From positions 806,001 to 870,000 of the forward strand of contig CBDCTS010000007.1 of NCBI GenBank assembly GCA_965222345.1: 64,000 nucleotides of DNA. Direction: 5' to 3'. Source of the DNA: JADFGZ01 sp965222345 (GTDB lineage: Bacteria > Acidobacteriota > Terriglobia > 2-12-FULL-54-10). The stretch's first letter is position 1. Each line of letters opens with the position of its first letter. Below are positions 35,732 to 45,485 of the stretch, piece after piece. The notes under the pieces were generated by a model. That model worked only from the letters and a program-made list of their open reading frames with translations. It searched no databases and was not told the origin of the DNA. The position numbers and the translations under genes were made by a program.

Positions 35732-35834
35732 TAAATCATCCCTCGCTCATATCCACGGAGTCACAGGGGACAAGAAGTGAGCGGTTTGCTGGTTCCATAT
35801 TTGACCTCTGTGCCATCGCGCCTCTGCGGCGTAT

Positions 35835-36890
35835 TCACGTTCTGGGAAGTTCCAGCTTCTCCTTCTGCACCCGCAAGCAAGCCGATCCATGCCCGGTAGC
35901 TACCTGTTCCAGGGAGACCGAAGTCTGCCGGCATTGCTCGGCAACGAACGAGCAACGGGGATGAAAGCGGCAGCCCTGGGGGAAATCAGTTGGGTTGGGA
36001 ACAACGCCCGGGATTACATCGAGCCGAGCTTTCTTCCTGCCCAGTTGGGGCCGCGACTGGAACAGTCCGGCCGTGTAAGGATGCCGGGGATTGGCAAACA
36101 ACGCGCTCGTCGCGGCGTGTTCAACGATCTGCCCCGCGTACATGATGGCCACCGAGTCGGCCAGGTCGGCTACGATGCCCAGGTCGTGGGTAATCATCAA
36201 GATGGACATCCCGAACTCTTCTTGCAGCTCCTCCAGCAATTCCAGAATCTGCGCCTGGATGGTCACGTCCAGGGCAGTCGTCGGCTCATCGGCGATCAGC
36301 AGCTTCGGGCGGCAGACCAGCGCCATGGCGATCATCACGCGCTGCCGCATCCCGCCGGAAATCTGGTGAGGGTATTGATGGATCAACGTCTCGGGGGAGG
36401 GAATCTTGACCCGGCGCAGCATCTCAACGGTCTGTTGGCGCGCTTCGGCGCGATCCAGGTAGCGGTGAAGCAAAAGCGCCTCCATGATCTGATCGCCCAA
36501 GGTGAAGACCGGGTTGAGCGAGGTCATCGGCTCCTGGAAGATCATGGAAATTTGGTTGCCCCGCACCTGCCGCATCTCCTCTTCTGAAAGACTTGACAGC
36601 TCGGTTCCCTCCAGGCGAATGGAGCCTTCGATCATCTTTCCGGGCGGGGAAGCGATGAGGCGCAAAATCGAGAGGGCCGTCACGCTCTTGCCACAGCCGC
36701 TCTCTCCCACCAGCCCTAAGGTGCTGCGGGGCGGGATGGTGAAGCTGACACCGTCCACGGCCCTGGCGACTCCCCGGTCGGTATAAAAATAGGTCTTCAG
36801 GCCCTGCACCTCAAGCAACGGGGCTTGTTCCCTTTCGTGCGCCACGGCGCGGGGCGGTAAATTCGCCGGTCTTGCTCCGGGAGCGTTCAT
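35835..36890 (-). CDS. oppD: Oligopeptide/dipeptide ABC transporter ATPase, OppD type
   Basis: 351 residues: Walker A GESGCGKSV, MIFQEPMTSLNPVF, ISGGMRQRVMIA, LLIADEPTTALD and the C-terminal CRFHPRC oligopeptide motif. The ATG at 36890 overlaps the oppC stop as ATGA, which decides the start and indicates translational coupling. A longer in-frame start exists inside oppC but adds unrelated sequence. It pairs with OppF as a heterodimer on the cytoplasmic face. Confidence 0.93.
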   Translation of the reverse strand: MNAPGARPANLPPRAVAHEREQAPLLEVQGLKTYFYTDRGVARAVDGVSFTIPPRSTLGLVGESGCGKSVTALSILRLIASPPGKMIEGSIRLEGTELSSLSEEEMRQVRGNQISMIFQEPMTSLNPVFTLGDQIMEALLLHRYLDRAEARQQTVEMLRRVKIPSPETLIHQYPHQISGGMRQRVMIAMALVCRPKLLIADEPTTALDVTIQAQILELLEELQEEFGMSILMITHDLGIVADLADSVAIMYAGQIVEHAATSALFANPRHPYTAGLFQSRPQLGRKKARLDVIPGVVPNPTDFPQGCRFHPRCSFVAEQCRQTSVSLEQVATGHGSACLRVQKEKLELPRT

Positions 36891-38425
36891 AACTTCAACC
36901 TCGGGTCGATAGCGTCGCGGATTCCCTCGCCCACCAGATTGTAGGCGGTCACGGTGGAAAAAATGGCCAGGCCCGGAAAGATCGTGATCCACCAGTAGCG
37001 GAAGTTCTCCCGCGCTTCATTCAGGATGCCTCCCCAACTGGGAACCGGGATGGAGATGCCGAAGCCAAGGAAGCTGAGGCTCGATTCAATCAGAATGGCC
37101 GAGGCGACTCCGAAGCTGGCAGCCACCAGCACCGGCGCCAGGCCGTTCGGCAGGATGTGGCGGAAGATGATCCGCGAATTGGACACTCCCAGTCCTTTGG
37201 CCGCCAGCACAAACTCCTGGTCGGCCAGCCGCAGAAACTCTCCCCGGACCAGCCGGGCCTCGGTAGTCCATCCCGTGATTCCGATGACCACCATGATGTT
37301 CCACATGCTTGGCTGGAGAAAAGCCAGCACGGCCAGGATCAGGAAGAAGCTGGGGAAACAGATGACGATCTCAACCAGCCGCGATAAGCCGATATCCACC
37401 CAGCCCCGGAAATACCCCGCCGCAGTGCCCACCAGGATGCCGATCAGCACGTAGATGGCGACTGCCACAAAACCCACCGAAAGGGAGATGCGGGAGCCCC
37501 AGATCATCCGCGTTAGCAGGTCTCTGCCGTTGCCGTCCGTGCCCATCCAGTAGCGGGAGCCCGGGTTTTGGTACTTGTCCTCCAAATGGTCTTCATTGAT
37601 CCCATAGGGGACCGGGGGGAACAAAGCGAGGGTGCTTTCAATGCCGCCCTCCTGCAGTTGCTGCTTATAATCTATCGTTTCCAGAACCGAGGGGCGGAGG
37701 GACCAGAAACCTGCCAGAACCAAGGCGGGGAGAAAAACCAGCAACGCCGCAGTTCTCCAGCCGTCGCGTGAGGCGGACGGAAAGGCACGCCTGGTCAGCG
37801 GCAGCAGGAGAAGGGTCACGGCCAGCGTAAGAAAAAAGACGTCAATTGCTGTCAGGGAGGAGAAGACCGGCAAGTAGAACTTTTGCTGCAATGTCACCGC
37901 TTCCGGATCAAACTGCCGGGAGATCTCTTGATAGTTTTGCTGCAGCTTTTGCAATTCGTCCGAAATCAGGGCACGATCCCCCGCCTGGGCTGTCTGGCCG
38001 GCTCGCTCGTACTCTTCCAGGTATTCGAGCAATCTCTGCGCCTCAGTCACCGGCAACTGGCTGGCCAGATACTCCAACTGAAGGCGAATCGTCTGGAGCC
38101 GCGCTTCTACATCTGACCCTTCGCCACCGGCTCCAAATGCCGTAAGAGCCTCCACCATCTCGAGGTGGCCGCCTAGCCTCCATTCCTGGAAGCGGTTCCG
38201 GTAGGCTTCCCGGTAGGCTCCCTGCAGGAAAAGCGGTTTATCGTTCGCCAGGAACGGCGCGCCGATGGCAATTGAGAACAGCACCAGAACAAAGAAGAAA
38301 GAAACCACAGCCAGCCGGTTCCGCCGGAACTGCCGCAGCACCAGGTCCCAATAGCTCTCCCCCTTGGGAGGGCCTTTCAACATGCCCGTGGAATAAATGG
38401 ATGTGGAAATGGGACGACCCTCCAT
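36887..38425 (-). CDS. oppC: Peptide ABC transporter permease, OppC type, with a large extra domain
   Basis: 512 residues, against about 300 for usual OppC/DppC. After the first helix (VVSFFFVLVLFSIAIGAPFL, about residues 39-58) there is an inserted stretch of about 230 residues: a Gln/Glu-rich helical region to about 190 and two extra hydrophobic segments near 195-215 and 230-250. The normal permease core follows, with the EAA loop AKGLGVSNSRIIFRHILPNG and SSLSFLGFGI. It forms the transmembrane channel with OppB; the insertion is probably periplasmic or membrane-associated. Confidence 0.88.
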   Translation of the reverse strand: MEGRPISTSIYSTGMLKGPPKGESYWDLVLRQFRRNRLAVVSFFFVLVLFSIAIGAPFLANDKPLFLQGAYREAYRNRFQEWRLGGHLEMVEALTAFGAGGEGSDVEARLQTIRLQLEYLASQLPVTEAQRLLEYLEEYERAGQTAQAGDRALISDELQKLQQNYQEISRQFDPEAVTLQQKFYLPVFSSLTAIDVFFLTLAVTLLLLPLTRRAFPSASRDGWRTAALLVFLPALVLAGFWSLRPSVLETIDYKQQLQEGGIESTLALFPPVPYGINEDHLEDKYQNPGSRYWMGTDGNGRDLLTRMIWGSRISLSVGFVAVAIYVLIGILVGTAAGYFRGWVDIGLSRLVEIVICFPSFFLILAVLAFLQPSMWNIMVVIGITGWTTEARLVRGEFLRLADQEFVLAAKGLGVSNSRIIFRHILPNGLAPVLVAASFGVASAILIESSLSFLGFGISIPVPSWGGILNEARENFRYWWITIFPGLAIFSTVTAYNLVGEGIRDAIDPRLKL

Positions 38426-38431
38426 AGTCTG

Positions 38432-39436
38432 CTATTGCGCCTCCAGGGAGATGGTGGGATTTACGACGGCGTACAGGACGTCGGACAGCAGCAGCCCGAT
38501 CAGGGTCAGGAAGGCGGCGATGGTCGTGATCGCCATCACCACCGGGTAGTCGCGCGATAGGATCGCCTCAAACCCCAACTGTCCCATGCCAGGGATCGTA
38601 AAGATGCTCTCGATGATGACGCTGCCTCCCAGCATTGCCGGAAGCAGGAACCCGAGAAGCGTCACGATGGGAATCAGTGAGTTCCGCAGGGCGTGCTTGA
38701 AGACCACGACTGTTTCGCTGACGCCCTTGGCCCGCGCCGTACGGATGTAGTCCTGGCGGATGGTCTCGAGCATCCCGGCACGCATCTGACGCGAGACGTA
38801 GGCCAGCCCGGCGTAGGTGAGGCAAAAGACCGGCAGCACCAGATGCCAGAGGCGGTCAAGCAGCCAGTCGAAGAAACTCATCTCTTCTGCTCCTAGAGAA
38901 CTCAGCGCCGTGATTGGGAACCAATGCAAATAGTCTCCCCCGCCCAGGTAGAGGATCAGCATGGTCGCCATCCAGAAGCTCGGCAGCGAATACAGGATGA
39001 ACAGGAACAATGTGACGGCCTTGTCGGAGAATGAATACTGATGGGTGGAAGAGAAAATCCCAATTGGAACGGCGAACAGATAGACCAGAAAGATAGAGAT
39101 GATGTTCAACTGCAAGGTGACTGGAATCCGCTCCCGAATTCTGTCCATCACCGGGCGGTTGTCTTTGTAGGAACGGCCGAAGTCCAGCGTGGCGATGCTT
39201 TTGAGCCACAGGAGGTATTGCACCGGGATGGGCTTGTCCAGGCCGAACTGTGCCCGCGTCTTCTCGATGATCTCCTGTGCCAACTGCTGGTTTCCGATCG
39301 TGCCTTGCAAGCTGCTCCCGATGCGCATGGCCGCAGGGTCGCCGGGGGCCAAGCGGATGATGCCGAACGTGACGATGGTGATCCCCAGTATCGTGGGGAT
39401 CATCAGCAGAAGCCTTTTGAGAACGTAGGTCTTCAT
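38432..39436 (-). CDS. oppB: Peptide ABC transporter permease, OppB type
   Basis: 334 residues, six membrane helices. It starts with MKTYVLKRLLLMIPTILGI, typical of OppB, has the binding-protein-dependent permease EAA loop RTARAKGVSETVVVFKHALR, and ends with ESIFTIPGMGQLGFEAI. It begins 234 bp after oppA and ends six bases before oppC. Confidence 0.92.
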   Translation of the reverse strand: MKTYVLKRLLLMIPTILGITIVTFGIIRLAPGDPAAMRIGSSLQGTIGNQQLAQEIIEKTRAQFGLDKPIPVQYLLWLKSIATLDFGRSYKDNRPVMDRIRERIPVTLQLNIISIFLVYLFAVPIGIFSSTHQYSFSDKAVTLFLFILYSLPSFWMATMLILYLGGGDYLHWFPITALSSLGAEEMSFFDWLLDRLWHLVLPVFCLTYAGLAYVSRQMRAGMLETIRQDYIRTARAKGVSETVVVFKHALRNSLIPIVTLLGFLLPAMLGGSVIIESIFTIPGMGQLGFEAILSRDYPVVMAITTIAAFLTLIGLLLSDVLYAVVNPTISLEAQ

Positions 39437-39670
39437 GGCTTTCGATGCCGGTTTAGGTCTTGCCCGCAGTTGCAGGGAAAAACATCAGCACGGAGTCACG
39501 GAGCAGCAACACCCTTTGCAAACCGACCGAAAACATGGCTGGTTGTTGCTTTCAGGTGCAGCACCATCTCAGATGCAATGCCCCTGTGATACGCTGTGCG
39601 TTCTCGGCGCCCCTGTGACTGGTTTCTTGATGCTGATGCTTTCTATTTAGCACTGGCTCGTCGCCCTCTC

Positions 39671-41587
39671 TCAAGAGGTGGGGGCGTCCTCCGGCAGGAA
39701 CCATTCCGTCAGATCGTAACCGGGTCGCACTTTGTAGAGCTTCACGCCCCGGAAGCGCTTGTCGTAAACGCCCAGGTTCGGGGAGGTGTAAAGGAAGAGA
39801 TAGGGCTGCTGCTCGTGCTGGATGCGGTGCAGCTCGAAGAACAGCTTCCGGCGGGTTTCCTCATCAAGCGTGACGCGCGATTGTTCGATGATCCTATCCG
39901 TCTCTTCGTTTCCAAACCCCACGTGGTTCGAGCCCCGATTCTCCGTTTGGGAGGAGTGCCAAATCTGATAGGGGTCTGACTCCAGCGAGGTTGCCCACCC
40001 CAGGTTGCAAGCGTCAAATTGTCGGTCGTTGATATTTTCGATGAAAGTAGCCCACTCCAGCTCGCGGACTGTCATCTCAATGCCCAACTTGCGCAGGTTT
40101 TCTTTCATCAGTGCTGCTCTTCGCCGATAGACTTCGCTGCCGGAGGGAAGTAGCAGCTCAAATTGGAAAGGCTTGCCGTCTTTGTCCCGGATGCCGTCGT
40201 CGTCCCGATCGTACCAACCCGCCTCCAGCAATAATTCTTGGGCTTTTTCCGGATCGAAGGGGTGGGGCTTAATGCTGTGGTCATAGGCCGGCCCGTAATA
40301 GTATTGGCTACCCGTTACCACAATGCCGCGCTGGTAAAGGATTTTTTCCAGGAATTCTTGACGGTCAAAGGCTCCGTAGGCCATCGCCAAGCGCACCTTG
40401 GGATCGTCGAAAGGCGGTCGGCGTGTGTTCCAGCCGATGTAATTGAAAGATTCCGTATAGTATGCCGCTTTGACAAATCCTTCCAGAAACTCCTCGCTGT
40501 TGGTTTCTTGCTCGAACTGCTCGGCGGTGATGCGCGGCAAGAAATTCATCTCTCCGTTCTTCAAGGCCTGAAGGGCGGCGACATTGTCACTGATGAACTT
40601 GAAGATGATCTGGTCCAGATATCCCCGGCGGGAGACGTCCCAATAGTCATCATTTCTAGTCACAACCACCTGGGCGCCGGTGTCCCATCGCTCAAATTTA
40701 TAGGGTCCCGTGCCGATGGGCTTGCGGTTGTAAGGACTTTCATTGAACCGCTTACCAAAGGCCTCCGGGTCCTTTTCGAGTAGACCATCGGAGTTGTGCA
40801 GATGCATGGGAAGAACCTGAAATTCGCCGGCGAAGTTGCGCGCCATCCAGTATTGCTTGGAGTATGTCAGCCGCACCGTATAGTCATCCAGAACTTCACA
40901 GCTTTCGAGGTCGTCATAGTAATTTCTCAGCGAGGGAGCATCCACGTATTCGTTCTTGATGGTCTCAAAGCTGAACTTCACGTCGGCGGCGGTCATCGGC
41001 TTGCCGTCGTGAAAGCGCACGTCCCTGCGCAGATAAAAGGTGAAGGAAACACCTTTGCGGACCTCCTCAACCTCCTGCCGGGCAACGGTGATGGTCTCCG
41101 AGGAGGTCTTGATCGTCAGCAGCCCGCTTTCTGATTGCGGTTCGGAGACAACACCTCTCACGTGCTCTCCGTCCTTCTTGACGACAATATCTTCTTCGAT
41201 CCACCTCTCTGCCAGGCTTCCTTCCCATTCGAAGGTCTCCGGGTCTAGCCGCAAAAGAGAGTTGTATATGTAGCCGGTAATGTATTGGGAGTAAGCCCCG
41301 CTGCCGCTCAACCACATGTTCAGCGAGTCGGGCTCCTGGTTAAAGCGCATCACGATCTGGCCGCCCTTGCGAGGGACTTCGTTCTCGGTGGCCTGATCGT
41401 TGAATTCGTCCGCCTTGACCATGCCTGCCATCTCGAAGTCGCCGGGAGCGGCGATTCTGCTTCCGGTCCCTTCCTCAGAGCCAGCCTCATTCCGCCCGCC
41501 CTGTTCCAGCGTGCAGGAAAAGGAAAACGCCGCCAGCAGCGCCAAGCACAGAAGACGATAGGAGCAAAGCATTCCTCTACTCATCAC
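39671..41587 (-). CDS. oppA: Peptide ABC transporter substrate-binding lipoprotein, OppA/DppA type
   Basis: 638 residues, SBP_bac_5 family. A lipoprotein signal ends at FSFSC (Cys25). The conserved YRLDPET-like LLRLDPETFEWEGSLAERW, FHDGKPMTAADVKFSF and the IGWNTRRPPFDDPKVRLAMA block are visible. It should be anchored on the periplasmic face and deliver oligopeptides to OppBC. First gene of the leftward operon; the 270 bp upstream to the MIPS gene should hold the promoter. Confidence 0.92.
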   Translation of the reverse strand: MMSRGMLCSYRLLCLALLAAFSFSCTLEQGGRNEAGSEEGTGSRIAAPGDFEMAGMVKADEFNDQATENEVPRKGGQIVMRFNQEPDSLNMWLSGSGAYSQYITGYIYNSLLRLDPETFEWEGSLAERWIEEDIVVKKDGEHVRGVVSEPQSESGLLTIKTSSETITVARQEVEEVRKGVSFTFYLRRDVRFHDGKPMTAADVKFSFETIKNEYVDAPSLRNYYDDLESCEVLDDYTVRLTYSKQYWMARNFAGEFQVLPMHLHNSDGLLEKDPEAFGKRFNESPYNRKPIGTGPYKFERWDTGAQVVVTRNDDYWDVSRRGYLDQIIFKFISDNVAALQALKNGEMNFLPRITAEQFEQETNSEEFLEGFVKAAYYTESFNYIGWNTRRPPFDDPKVRLAMAYGAFDRQEFLEKILYQRGIVVTGSQYYYGPAYDHSIKPHPFDPEKAQELLLEAGWYDRDDDGIRDKDGKPFQFELLLPSGSEVYRRRAALMKENLRKLGIEMTVRELEWATFIENINDRQFDACNLGWATSLESDPYQIWHSSQTENRGSNHVGFGNEETDRIIEQSRVTLDEETRRKLFFELHRIQHEQQPYLFLYTSPNLGVYDKRFRGVKLYKVRPGYDLTEWFLPEDAPTS

Positions 41588-41858
41588 CTGATCCTCCCAA
41601 ACTATGCACAGGAATTCCGAACACTCTACTATAACATTCCCGGCGGATGGCTACCCTTGCCATTGGCCGCCGGTGGAGCGGGTTTCTCGTCAGGACAAGC
41701 GTTTCGGGCCGCAGGGGGGCACGGCTCGGATTGGGGGTTTTTAGCCCTTCTTGTAGCCCTCTCCGCCATATTTCACTTGCAAAAACCGGTTTCTTCTCGC
41801 ATGATTACGGCTCGCATAATCGCGGTTACTTAGGCTGAATCGGTTTGGGGGTAGGAGA

Positions 41859-43181
41859 GTGGGTTCCGCAAATACTGGAGAAAAAATTCAAGAGCCGCGC
41901 GGAAAGCTGGGCGTGCTGCTGCCGGGCCTTGGCGCGGTCGGCACCTCCTTCATCGCGGGCGTCGAAGCGGTCCGCCGAGGATTGGGGGAGCCGATCGGGT
42001 CGCTGACCCAGATGGGGACCATCCGCCTGGGCAAGCGTAGCGATATGCGCACGCCCTCAATCCGGGAGTTCGTTCCGCTGGCCGGGCTCGATGACTTGGT
42101 GTTCGGCGGGTGGGACATACGTGACGAAAGCTCCTACCATACGGCTATGGAAGGCGGAGTGCTCAAACCCCAACTTCTCGATCAGGTGCGGGATTTCATG
42201 GAGTCCGTGCGCCCCATGCCGGCCGTGTTTGACCAGAATTATGTCCGCCGCCTGGAGGGGACGCACACGAAGAAGGGCAAGAACAAAATGGAGCTTGCCC
42301 GGATGCTTCAGGACGATATTGAGCGCTTCCGCGCGGAGAAGGGCGTCTCCCGTGTGGTGATGGTCTGGTGCGGCTCGACTGAAGTGTTTCTGAAGCCTCA
42401 GGAGGTTCACCAAACTCTGGAGCAGTTCGAGTGCGGCCTGAAAGAGAATCACCCGGCCATTGCCCCCAGCATGATCTACGCCTACGCGGCGTTACAGTCG
42501 GACGTTCCGGTCGCCAACGGCGCACCCAATCTGATGGTGGACGTTCCGGCCCTGTCCGAGCTGGCTCGCCAGAAATCGCTTCCCATCTGCGGCAAGGACT
42601 TCAAGACCGGCCAGACGCTGATGAAAACCATCCTCGCTCCGGGGTTCAAGGCCCGCCTGCTGGGGCTTTCCGGCTGGTTTTCCACCAACATCCTGGGCAA
42701 CCGGGACGGGGAAGTGCTGGACGATCCGGATTCATTCAAAACCAAGGAAGAGAGCAAGCTCTCGGTGCTGGAACACATCCTGCAGCCGGAGCTTTACCCG
42801 GTGCTCTACAAGGATTTCTACCACAAGGTGCGGATCAACTACTATCCGCCCCGGGGGGACAACAAAGAAGGCTGGGATAATATCGACATCATCGGCTGGC
42901 TCGGCTACCCCATGCAAATCAAGATCGACTTCCTGTGCCGGGATTCCATCCTGGCGGCGCCGCTGGTGCTGGACTTGGTTTTGTTTCTGGACCTGGCCAA
43001 GCGGTCAGGGATGCGAGGCATTCAGGAATGGCTGTCATTCTACTTCAAGAGCCCCATGTGCGCTTCCACCGTCTATCCGGAGCATGACCTGTTCATTCAA
43101 TTGATGAAGCTGAAAAACACGCTCCGTCACCTCCGCGGCGAGGAGCTGATTACCCACCTCGGTTTGGAATACTACGATTAG
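41859..43181 (+). CDS. ino1: myo-Inositol-1-phosphate synthase
   Basis: 440 residues. N-terminal Rossmann motif LGVLLPGLGAVGTSFIAGVE, the GxxSxN-like core with APNLMVDVPALSELARQKSL, GKDFKTGQTLMKT and the C-terminal WLGYPMQIKIDFLCRDSILA block are typical of inositol-3-phosphate synthases. It converts glucose-6-phosphate to inositol-1-phosphate with NAD. GTG start behind TAGGAGAG. Inositol could feed phosphatidylinositol-type lipids or compatible solutes. It is divergent from oppA. Confidence 0.92.
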   Translation: MGSANTGEKIQEPRGKLGVLLPGLGAVGTSFIAGVEAVRRGLGEPIGSLTQMGTIRLGKRSDMRTPSIREFVPLAGLDDLVFGGWDIRDESSYHTAMEGGVLKPQLLDQVRDFMESVRPMPAVFDQNYVRRLEGTHTKKGKNKMELARMLQDDIERFRAEKGVSRVVMVWCGSTEVFLKPQEVHQTLEQFECGLKENHPAIAPSMIYAYAALQSDVPVANGAPNLMVDVPALSELARQKSLPICGKDFKTGQTLMKTILAPGFKARLLGLSGWFSTNILGNRDGEVLDDPDSFKTKEESKLSVLEHILQPELYPVLYKDFYHKVRINYYPPRGDNKEGWDNIDIIGWLGYPMQIKIDFLCRDSILAAPLVLDLVLFLDLAKRSGMRGIQEWLSFYFKSPMCASTVYPEHDLFIQLMKLKNTLRHLRGEELITHLGLEYYD

Positions 43182-43369
43182 ACCGGCTTTGACCCCTTTT
43201 GCCCGGAAAGCCTTGCCCTGGAGAGGCACTTCACCCCCCGAATAAAATCGCCAAATGTAAGTTTTGCATCCTTCATGGTCAGGCGCAGGAGCCCTTTGCC
43301 GGGGTCGCGTTTGCTATGGATTGGAACTGTTGTCCGCCGCTTTGGAAACGAGAATATTAGTCTGACAAT
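43178..43369 (-). pseudogene. HicA/YcfA-like toxin C-terminal remnant
   Basis: In the agmatinase frame, after its stop, there are 63 open codons. They contain FPKRRTTVPIHSKRDPGKGL and LRLTMKDAKLTFGDFI, resembling the HicA dsRNA-binding C-terminus (TVPxH...KGxLR.I..AGLT...F). The N-terminal half and start are missing. The match is to a short, degenerate segment only. Confidence 0.5.
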
Positions 43370-44329
43370 TTACACTCGGCGAGAGCGAGAATCCATCACG
43401 TAGCCCACCGTTTTGTAAGCCAGCTTGGAACAGAGGAACTCGCAGGAATGAAAGCCGAGTTGCGGCAACAGCTCAACCAGGTCCATGGCGACGATGTTTT
43501 TCCGCTCCGCAACGGCCCGCAGCAGAGCCAGCACTTCATACCACCCCAAACCTCCCGGCTCCGGAGTGCCCGTGGCAGGCAGGATGGAAGGGTCCAGGCC
43601 ATCGACGTCCAGAGTGAGGAAGACGTTCGCTGACAGGGAATCAACAACCTCCGGAACCCATTTTTCCGGAGGTTGGCCAACAATCTGCGAGGCATAAAAG
43701 AGGCGGGTGTTGTTGATTTGCGGCAGCGCCTGGGCCTCTTCCTGCGACATGCTGCGGATGCCTACCTGAACCGCAGGGCAGATCTCCAGGACGCGCCGCA
43801 TGGCGCAAGCGTGGCTGTTGGGGGTTCCTTCATAGGAGTCGCGCAGGTCCGCGTGCGCATCGATCTGCAAAACCGAAAGAGAATCGAACTTCTTGGCGCA
43901 GGCCGCTACAAGCGGAGGGGTCAGAGAATGTTCCCCGCCCAGCGCCACCACAAACTTGCCGTCGTCCACCAGCCCCCCCATAACTGTGTGCAAATCCGCC
44001 AGAACCTTGTCGAGCGGCCCGTCCTGGGTCTCCATCGCCGGCAATGTGTGGATGCCGTGCCGGTAGGGCTCGGTTCCCAGTTCTTCGTCATATAGCTCCA
44101 TATTCCGGGAGGCATCGAGAATCGCCGCCGGACCGTAACGGGTGCCGATTTTGTAGGAAGTGGTCCGCTCCAGGGGGATCGGCCAGACGACCACGGCGGA
44201 ACGGGCGTAATCGGAAAAGGCGTCTTCTATGCCGCCGAAGTTCTGAGGAAGGCGCGAGGGATAACTTGAAAGCATGGGATACCGAAAGCCCACCTCTGCC
44301 ATCGAGGTCGGCGGCGGGTACGCCGTCAA
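43370..44329 (-). CDS. speB: Agmatinase (ureohydrolase family)
   Basis: 319 residues of the arginase/agmatinase fold with every Mn-ligand motif: GGEHS, DAHADLRDSYEG and LTLDVDGLDPS. Its place in an operon with arginine decarboxylase favours agmatine as substrate, giving putrescine and urea. The first four bases overlap the end of the deoxyhypusine synthase-like gene, so translation is probably coupled. Confidence 0.9.
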   Translation of the reverse strand: MTAYPPPTSMAEVGFRYPMLSSYPSRLPQNFGGIEDAFSDYARSAVVVWPIPLERTTSYKIGTRYGPAAILDASRNMELYDEELGTEPYRHGIHTLPAMETQDGPLDKVLADLHTVMGGLVDDGKFVVALGGEHSLTPPLVAACAKKFDSLSVLQIDAHADLRDSYEGTPNSHACAMRRVLEICPAVQVGIRSMSQEEAQALPQINNTRLFYASQIVGQPPEKWVPEVVDSLSANVFLTLDVDGLDPSILPATGTPEPGGLGWYEVLALLRAVAERKNIVAMDLVELLPQLGFHSCEFLCSKLAYKTVGYVMDSRSRRV

Positions 44330-45423
44330 TGGGTCAAATCAAATTCCTGGCCCATTTGGAATTTCGGAAGCCGCCGTTTTTTGATGAGGTCCGGGAACTG
44401 CGAAAGGCCCGTGACGAGCATAGGCATGGCGATGGTGGAGTCGCAGTGGCAAGTGACCATGCGGGCGTCTTTGGCAATCTTGCCCCAGCTCTGGGCCTCC
44501 TCGAACGAGCAACCGGAGAGACCTCCCCAGTGGGGAGCGTCGGTCACGATCTGGAGCGCGTAGCGGTGGCCTTCCACGTTGCGCTTCATCATCATTGCCG
44601 TGACCTCCGCCTGCTGGATAAAATTCTTGGGAGTTCCGCCGCCGAAGTAAACGACCCCGGTGTTTTTTGCCTTGGCCGTGATCAAGGAGGTTTCCACAAC
44701 ATCTTGAATCACGTCAAAGTTGATCTTGCTTTGGCCGGAATACCGGCTTTCCGCGATGCCAATGCCGATGGAGGAGTCAGCCACCGCCGGGCAGTACAGC
44801 GGGATGCCCGCCTTGTAGGCCGCCGTCACAATGCCTTCTGTTGTTGCGCGCCCGGAAACTTCTTTCCCCAGCAGATACATAAACTCGCGAGTTGTGTAGG
44901 GGCGGGAGGCGTCCATCGTTGCGGAGAATTTGCCGATCCAGGTGTCCTCTTCGCGGAACTCCTCTTCGTCGGCCAGCGTGTCATACATCCGGTCGATCAT
45001 ATGTTCCTGCAGCATCACGTCGTCGATGTCCGGGGAGTGCTGAAAGTGCTTTCGCCCGAGACTCTCGTGAATGTCGTGGAAGAAGTTCGCGCCCGTGGAA
45101 ACCAGGCAATCAATGAGGCGGTTCTCGATCATAAAGACTACCAGCCGCCGCATGCCGGCCGGCACCATGGCTCCCGCCATTCCCATCATGATGACGCATT
45201 CGTCCTCGAGCATCTCGCGCCAGATCCGGAAGGCCTCGGCGAGAGCGCGGCCCTGGAAGGAGATGCCTTGCATTTTCTCAAGCAGTGCCGCAACGTCCTT
45301 GGCCTCGTCGATAGCGACGGGGCGGGTCGGCTTGCTCAGCAATTCCTTTTTTTCGTGGCTTGGTTTGGGCGCTGAGGCCGCCGCAGGATCTGCCGCAGGG
45401 CTGGAATGGTGTTTTTCAGTCAT
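44326..45423 (-). CDS. Deoxyhypusine synthase-like protein, probable polyamine aminobutyltransferase
   Basis: 365 residues covering the deoxyhypusine synthase fold: STGANFFHDIHESLG, RYSGQSKINFDVIQDVVETS, and VVYFGGGTPKNFIQQAEV with Lys266 at the position of the catalytic Lys. Bacteria lack eIF5A. Characterised bacterial homologues transfer an aminobutyl group to putrescine, giving homospermidine or related products. The operon here would supply agmatine and putrescine. The first 40 residues are low complexity. It is flanked by the decarboxylase (62 bp) and agmatinase (overlap). Confidence 0.88.
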   Translation of the reverse strand: MTEKHHSSPAADPAAASAPKPSHEKKELLSKPTRPVAIDEAKDVAALLEKMQGISFQGRALAEAFRIWREMLEDECVIMMGMAGAMVPAGMRRLVVFMIENRLIDCLVSTGANFFHDIHESLGRKHFQHSPDIDDVMLQEHMIDRMYDTLADEEEFREEDTWIGKFSATMDASRPYTTREFMYLLGKEVSGRATTEGIVTAAYKAGIPLYCPAVADSSIGIGIAESRYSGQSKINFDVIQDVVETSLITAKAKNTGVVYFGGGTPKNFIQQAEVTAMMMKRNVEGHRYALQIVTDAPHWGGLSGCSFEEAQSWGKIAKDARMVTCHCDSTIAMPMLVTGLSQFPDLIKKRRLPKFQMGQEFDLTH

Positions 45424-45485
45424 CGAAAGCTTTTGTCCTCCCAGGTGTTTCGGGGTGGCAAATGTCTTTGATTTAAGTCACTGGT

